From Typha latifolia (taxonomy: Eukaryota; Streptophyta; Magnoliopsida; Poales; Typhaceae): a DNA stretch of 64,000 nt. A program made the position numbers and the translations under genes. Numbering within the stretch: position 1 is the first letter of the stretch; each line of letters begins with the position of its first letter. Shown piece by piece: positions 60,601 through 64,000 of this stretch. The stretch spans positions 8,387,808 through 8,451,807 of the forward strand of contig CM034110.1 in assembly GCA_019914945.1 (NCBI GenBank), written 5' to 3'. The notes beneath the pieces were generated by a model. It was not told the origin of the DNA and did not search any database. It saw only the letters and a program-made list of their open reading frames with translations.

Positions 60601-61841
60601 TGGACGAGTTATCCTTTTTAATCAAGAATACAGGGGAGAATGCTTTAACTGTAGATGTCAAACCAACTCCTCCTATAGCTATTGATGTTAAGAAGATAGA
60701 CCTAGCCAAAAACATGTCGAGAAAGGTTTGGATCTTATTATTTTCATTTTTGTGTTTGTTGGACCTTAAAGTTTTTGTTGCTTGAATGTATCGTTGGCTA
60801 ATATTTGGCTGATATCCTGATCTGTTAAACATTCCAGCAGGTGACTGATGTTGGGAAACAGAGTTTTAAAATGGCTACACATGATTATTCGTGATGATTT
60901 CCTAATCTGCAATTACTAGTTAGTTCAGTTATTCTAGTTTTGCGATAATAGAATCTTAACTTCACAATTCAATCCATCTTAAAGTGCTTATTGTCCACAT
61001 AAAATATTATGTCACTATCCATTTCCAGAAAAACTCTTGTGCGGTGATTGATTGCTTATCATATAAGATGTTCCCAAGTACTTCAAATTTTGCATAGATG
61101 CATTTAGTTTATCATTGATCAGATTTAGTAGAAGTCAGTGATTTCAATGACCGATGAACAAGCGAGTCAGTTATTCTCAAGAAACATTAATTCATCATGT
61201 ACGCTTCTAGAAGCACCCTGCTAATATCACCAAAATGGACTTTATGGTCCATTCTCATAGTTCACTATTCTTTGCAGCACTGTTTAGTGTGTATTTTACC
61301 TTTTTACTATTTTAGTGGCTATTACCGTTTGAATATATTGTCTATGCTGATGCATGCTAACTTTCAGGTGAATATTCCTCCAACTAGTGCTTCAAGCGGT
61401 GGTAAGATTGTTCTAAATGCTGGAAAAGGGGATTGTGTCCTACACATCACACCAACTGTTTCTGACTGGAAACATTTTCAGCAATTAGCTGGTTATGCAA
61501 CTCGTCTTACTCCAATTTATGGTGCTTACTTCTTCGTCTTTACCATGCTTATTGCTGGAGGTACATGGGCCTGTTGCAAATTTAGGAGGGGAAGGAGAGT
61601 CAATGCTGGTATCCCGTATCAGCAACTTGAGATGGGAACACAGCCTCAATCCAATTCGGCAGTTGTGACCACAGCAAGCTCTGGTGATGGCTGGGATGAT
61701 GGCTGGGACGATGATTGGGATGAGGAAGCAGTAGCAAACCCTTCAGATAAACAAACTACTGGAAATATTTCATTAAATGGCCTCTCGTCAAGGTCCCGAA
61801 ACATTAACAAAGATGGTTGGGATGTTGACTGGGATGATTAG
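57674..61841 (+). CDS. Single-pass plant membrane protein, DUF7356-like
   Basis: Four exons: 57674-57790, 57877-58405, 60598-60725 and 61368-61841, 415 aa. The ATG at 57674 is chosen; an upstream in-frame GTG is not a start. Signal peptide about 1-20 (MGRFLLAILLVLAIAGVCDA). Ectodomain 21-305: a Pro/Lys-rich linker with five near-repeats of P(I/N/S)GPEKKDP at 110-149, then a Cys-bearing globular part (ETCDASSEKCQVEDLVACLKISGN, ALDELSFLIKNTGENALTVDV, GDCVLHITPT). Transmembrane segment about 306-328 (TPIYGAYFFVFTMLIAGGTW). Cytoplasmic tail with YQQL (342-345, YxxPhi type) and acidic-Trp clusters DGWDDGWDDDWDEE and DGWDVDWDD at the end. Probably an endomembrane or plasma-membrane protein; function unknown. 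Intron 2 is 2.2 kb. Confidence 0.88.
58406..60597. other. Large intron of the DUF7356-like gene
   Basis: 2.19 kb. Around 59700-60230 there is a poly-T stretch followed by denser sequence with AGCAGCAAGGGCAGCAGC, which may be an old insertion. A 97-codon minus frame there (59709-60002) is not recognisable. Confidence 0.4.
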
Positions 61842-64000
61842 TAGTGCAACAATGTGTAAAGCAGACGAGCCTGCTATTTATCCTCGCAAATGAAGGAATT
61901 GAGAACTTCTTGCTTGGATATCTTACAAATGCTGCGATACCTTTGGGCAAAGACTGAAAAATGCAGGAAATTAATGCTTAAAATGCTCAGAGTATATCTT
62001 TAGGAACAGGAACACGAGAGTGGAAGTGGGTTTGATGAATTTTGTACACTATATTCATTTGTTCTTTCCTTTTCTGTTTTCCTGTTGGTACATAAACATC
62101 TGGGAGTCCTTAGATAGAAACCCTTCAATATGTCTGGGTAAATGGATTTAATAAGCTATAGGGTTACAGATAAAATAAAAAAAATTCCACCATGTCATCC
62201 CTGAAGGAGCTCGCATCTACAAGGTGCCAAAATTTTCCAACATTTTGGAATCCTTTTGAGGTGTAAATTGTGATCATTAAATGTGGTATGAATTATCATG
62301 TACTTTGCTCTATGGTTTTATTGAATGAGTAGAAGAAATTGGTCTTTGTTGTTGAAACTAGGCATTGTGCTTTTGCCTATATTTTCCTTATTTGATCATG
62401 ACTAGATGCTGGTCTTTCATGTCATCAAAGAAAATTATTCTTTTGTCAATTAAGATAATTTTCTGTTCATGAGAAAAATAATGTTATCTTAACTTGTACT
62501 ACTCACATATTGCAATGGAGGAGTTCTACAGTGCTTTGGAAGGTAGCTGTGAGATTCAAAGTGACAAATTGTCACAATAGACTTGATCTAGAGTCGACCC
62601 TGGACTTGGACTTGGACTTGGACTTGGGTCAGGCCAGGCTCAAGCAGGCCTTTCTGCTGATATCCCATTTTATGTCCATTCTTTTGGCTTCGGATGAACT
62701 CTGTCGATACGTTTTTCTACTCTGTAAAATGATAGATTTGATGAAAGATCATTCTTGTTGAGAGAACTAAATATGTTTTTGATCACATTGTGAAATGGAT
62801 AAATTACAAATTATCCCCTTATGGGTATGCCTAAAGTTGAACTATATCCAAATGTTCATTTGTATCGTTAACAGAGCCATCAAGTTGCCATAATATCTCT
62901 ACAATATCAATTATCTTGCTTGAATCACTATGAATCTTTTACCAATATATTTTAAGATTATTGAGATATTTTATTCCATAGTATTCATGTATCTGAAGAG
63001 AGGTACATTGTGATAACTAAAATATGCGCCTTGTAACATTAGGTAGGAAATGATATAAGAGGAAGACAATGTATTTTATTTTTAATGGAAGGTGAAGCTC
63101 AATTCTGGCATGTTGGATGCTCATTCTAGTGGAAATTATTCCTCTATGATTTTTTTGAAATAATTTTGTACCTTTCGGTTAAGTTTGAATAAAAAAATAT
63201 AATAATTTTATATTAGTTAAATGAAAGTTTATAAGAATAATTTTATTTTAAGTATAACTATAGACAGATAACTTGTAATTCACCCTTGTGAAATTCAACT
63301 CTTCTTTATGCTACTGATTTGAAACTTTAAATGTTTGAACGTTGCCTTCCCAACATCTTAGGAGAAGCCATGATGGCGAGGGAATAGTACATATCTATAA
63401 AACTAACAAGCTCATTTCTCCAATGCATTGATTAAAGTTGATGTAAGAACTAAGGAATGCAACTTGAAGCCACCCACTTATATATATATATCAACCACCC
63501 TTGGGATGATGATGTGAGCCCTAGCCCTTAACAACAAAAAGCTAGACAACCCCCTGCTTTAGTCCTCATCATTATCTCTCAAGATTAGTGGAGTGTATTG
63601 CTGCATGACTGCATGAGTCCCCTCTTCTCTTTTCCACTGTTCTTCTAACAGGGGTGGGTGTCCTTCCCTAGGCCCATGTGTTGATAAAGTGGTGAGAGGC
63701 CACATTATACTGTCCCTTAATATTATAGTAGTACACCTAACACTTTCCCTTTTCCTTTATCTTTCCTTTCCCTTTTCCTTTATATGATGACTGGCATTTG
63801 GGCTTTTCTTGATTCAATTGGTAAGATAGCTTATCATGAACTAAGGCTAGATTAATGGTTGGGCAGGGACCTCCCTGGCTCCTTGCACAAGCAAATATAC
63901 TTTGAATGAGATGCAAACATGAGCTGGCAAGCAGGGGCTTTGCAGCCTGTGCCCAATGGCAATGAATTAATTTTGTGAATTGCAGGTCATTTCAAACTTT
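61842..64000. other. Right flank, no gene seen
   Basis: 3' UTR of the membrane-protein gene, then AT-rich sequence. A GGACTT hexamer array lies at 62599-62624. 63750-63785 is pyrimidine-rich. No coding exons, tRNA or hairpin RNA supported. Confidence 0.55.

Noticed and set aside
60836..60895. Possible extra exon after acceptor CAG near 60840 in the DUF7356-like gene
   Set aside because: Frame closes after about 16 codons and the acceptor at 61366-61367 gives the conserved continuation.
63860..63960. CCTGGCTCCTTGCAC string resembling part of the miR160 duplex
   Set aside because: No convincing precursor hairpin with the neighbouring sequence and the mature miR160 sequence does not match.

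Overview
This is a nuclear segment of a flowering plant. The genes have spliced plant-type introns, AT-rich intergenic DNA, telobox-like promoter motifs and plant-only families. Several genes have very GC-rich 5' coding ends beside AT-rich introns, which suggests a monocot, probably a commelinid. The species cannot be fixed from sequence alone. I rebuilt 16 protein-coding gene models with exon boundaries that keep frame and GT-AG sites (one GC-AG), plus one single-exon unknown gene. There are no rRNA genes, functional tRNA genes or CRISPR arrays.

Layout. 2.9-5.3 kb (-): degenerate 2OG-Fe(II) dioxygenase-like membrane protein, with a hAT-like insertion just upstream. 7.0-7.9 kb (-): ribosomal protein eS26. 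8.8-12.3 kb (-): UDP-xylose-type nucleotide-sugar transporter. 12.3-15.2 kb: repeat-rich spacer. 15.2-16.2 kb (-): alpha-expansin. 16.2-22 kb: AT-rich spacer with a dispersed repeat. 22-34.5 kb (+): tandem array of five type-1 non-specific lipid-transfer protein (nsLTP) genes. 38.4-39.0 kb (+): ATL-type RING-H2 E3 ligase. 40.5-41.6 kb (-): chalcone isomerase-like protein CHIL. 45.8-48.4 kb (+): receptor-like cytoplasmic pseudokinase. 49.9-51.6 kb (+): vicilin-like cupin. 52.1-55.7 kb (+): plastid-type elongation factor P. 56.3-56.6 kb (-): small unknown protein. 57.7-61.8 kb (+): single-pass membrane protein resembling the DUF7356 group. 61.8-64 kb: no gene seen.

These are independently transcribed genes, not an operon. 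The clearest local system is the nsLTP array. Genes 1-4 share a proximal promoter block, a distal block at variable distance, and a final exon of 7-10 coding bases. Genes 2 and 3 sit in a visible segmental duplication. Gene 5 is the most diverged and keeps the ancestral PYKIS motif that genes 1-4 changed to PFPIS.

The most unusual features are two proteins that kept a family fold but lost catalytic residues (dioxygenase-like and kinase-like), a CHIL gene whose start codon is split by an intron and whose next intron is GC-AG, and several non-autonomous mobile elements (hAT-like, SINE-like, and one repeat family present twice about 19 kb apart). I saw no convincing wholly new biological system.
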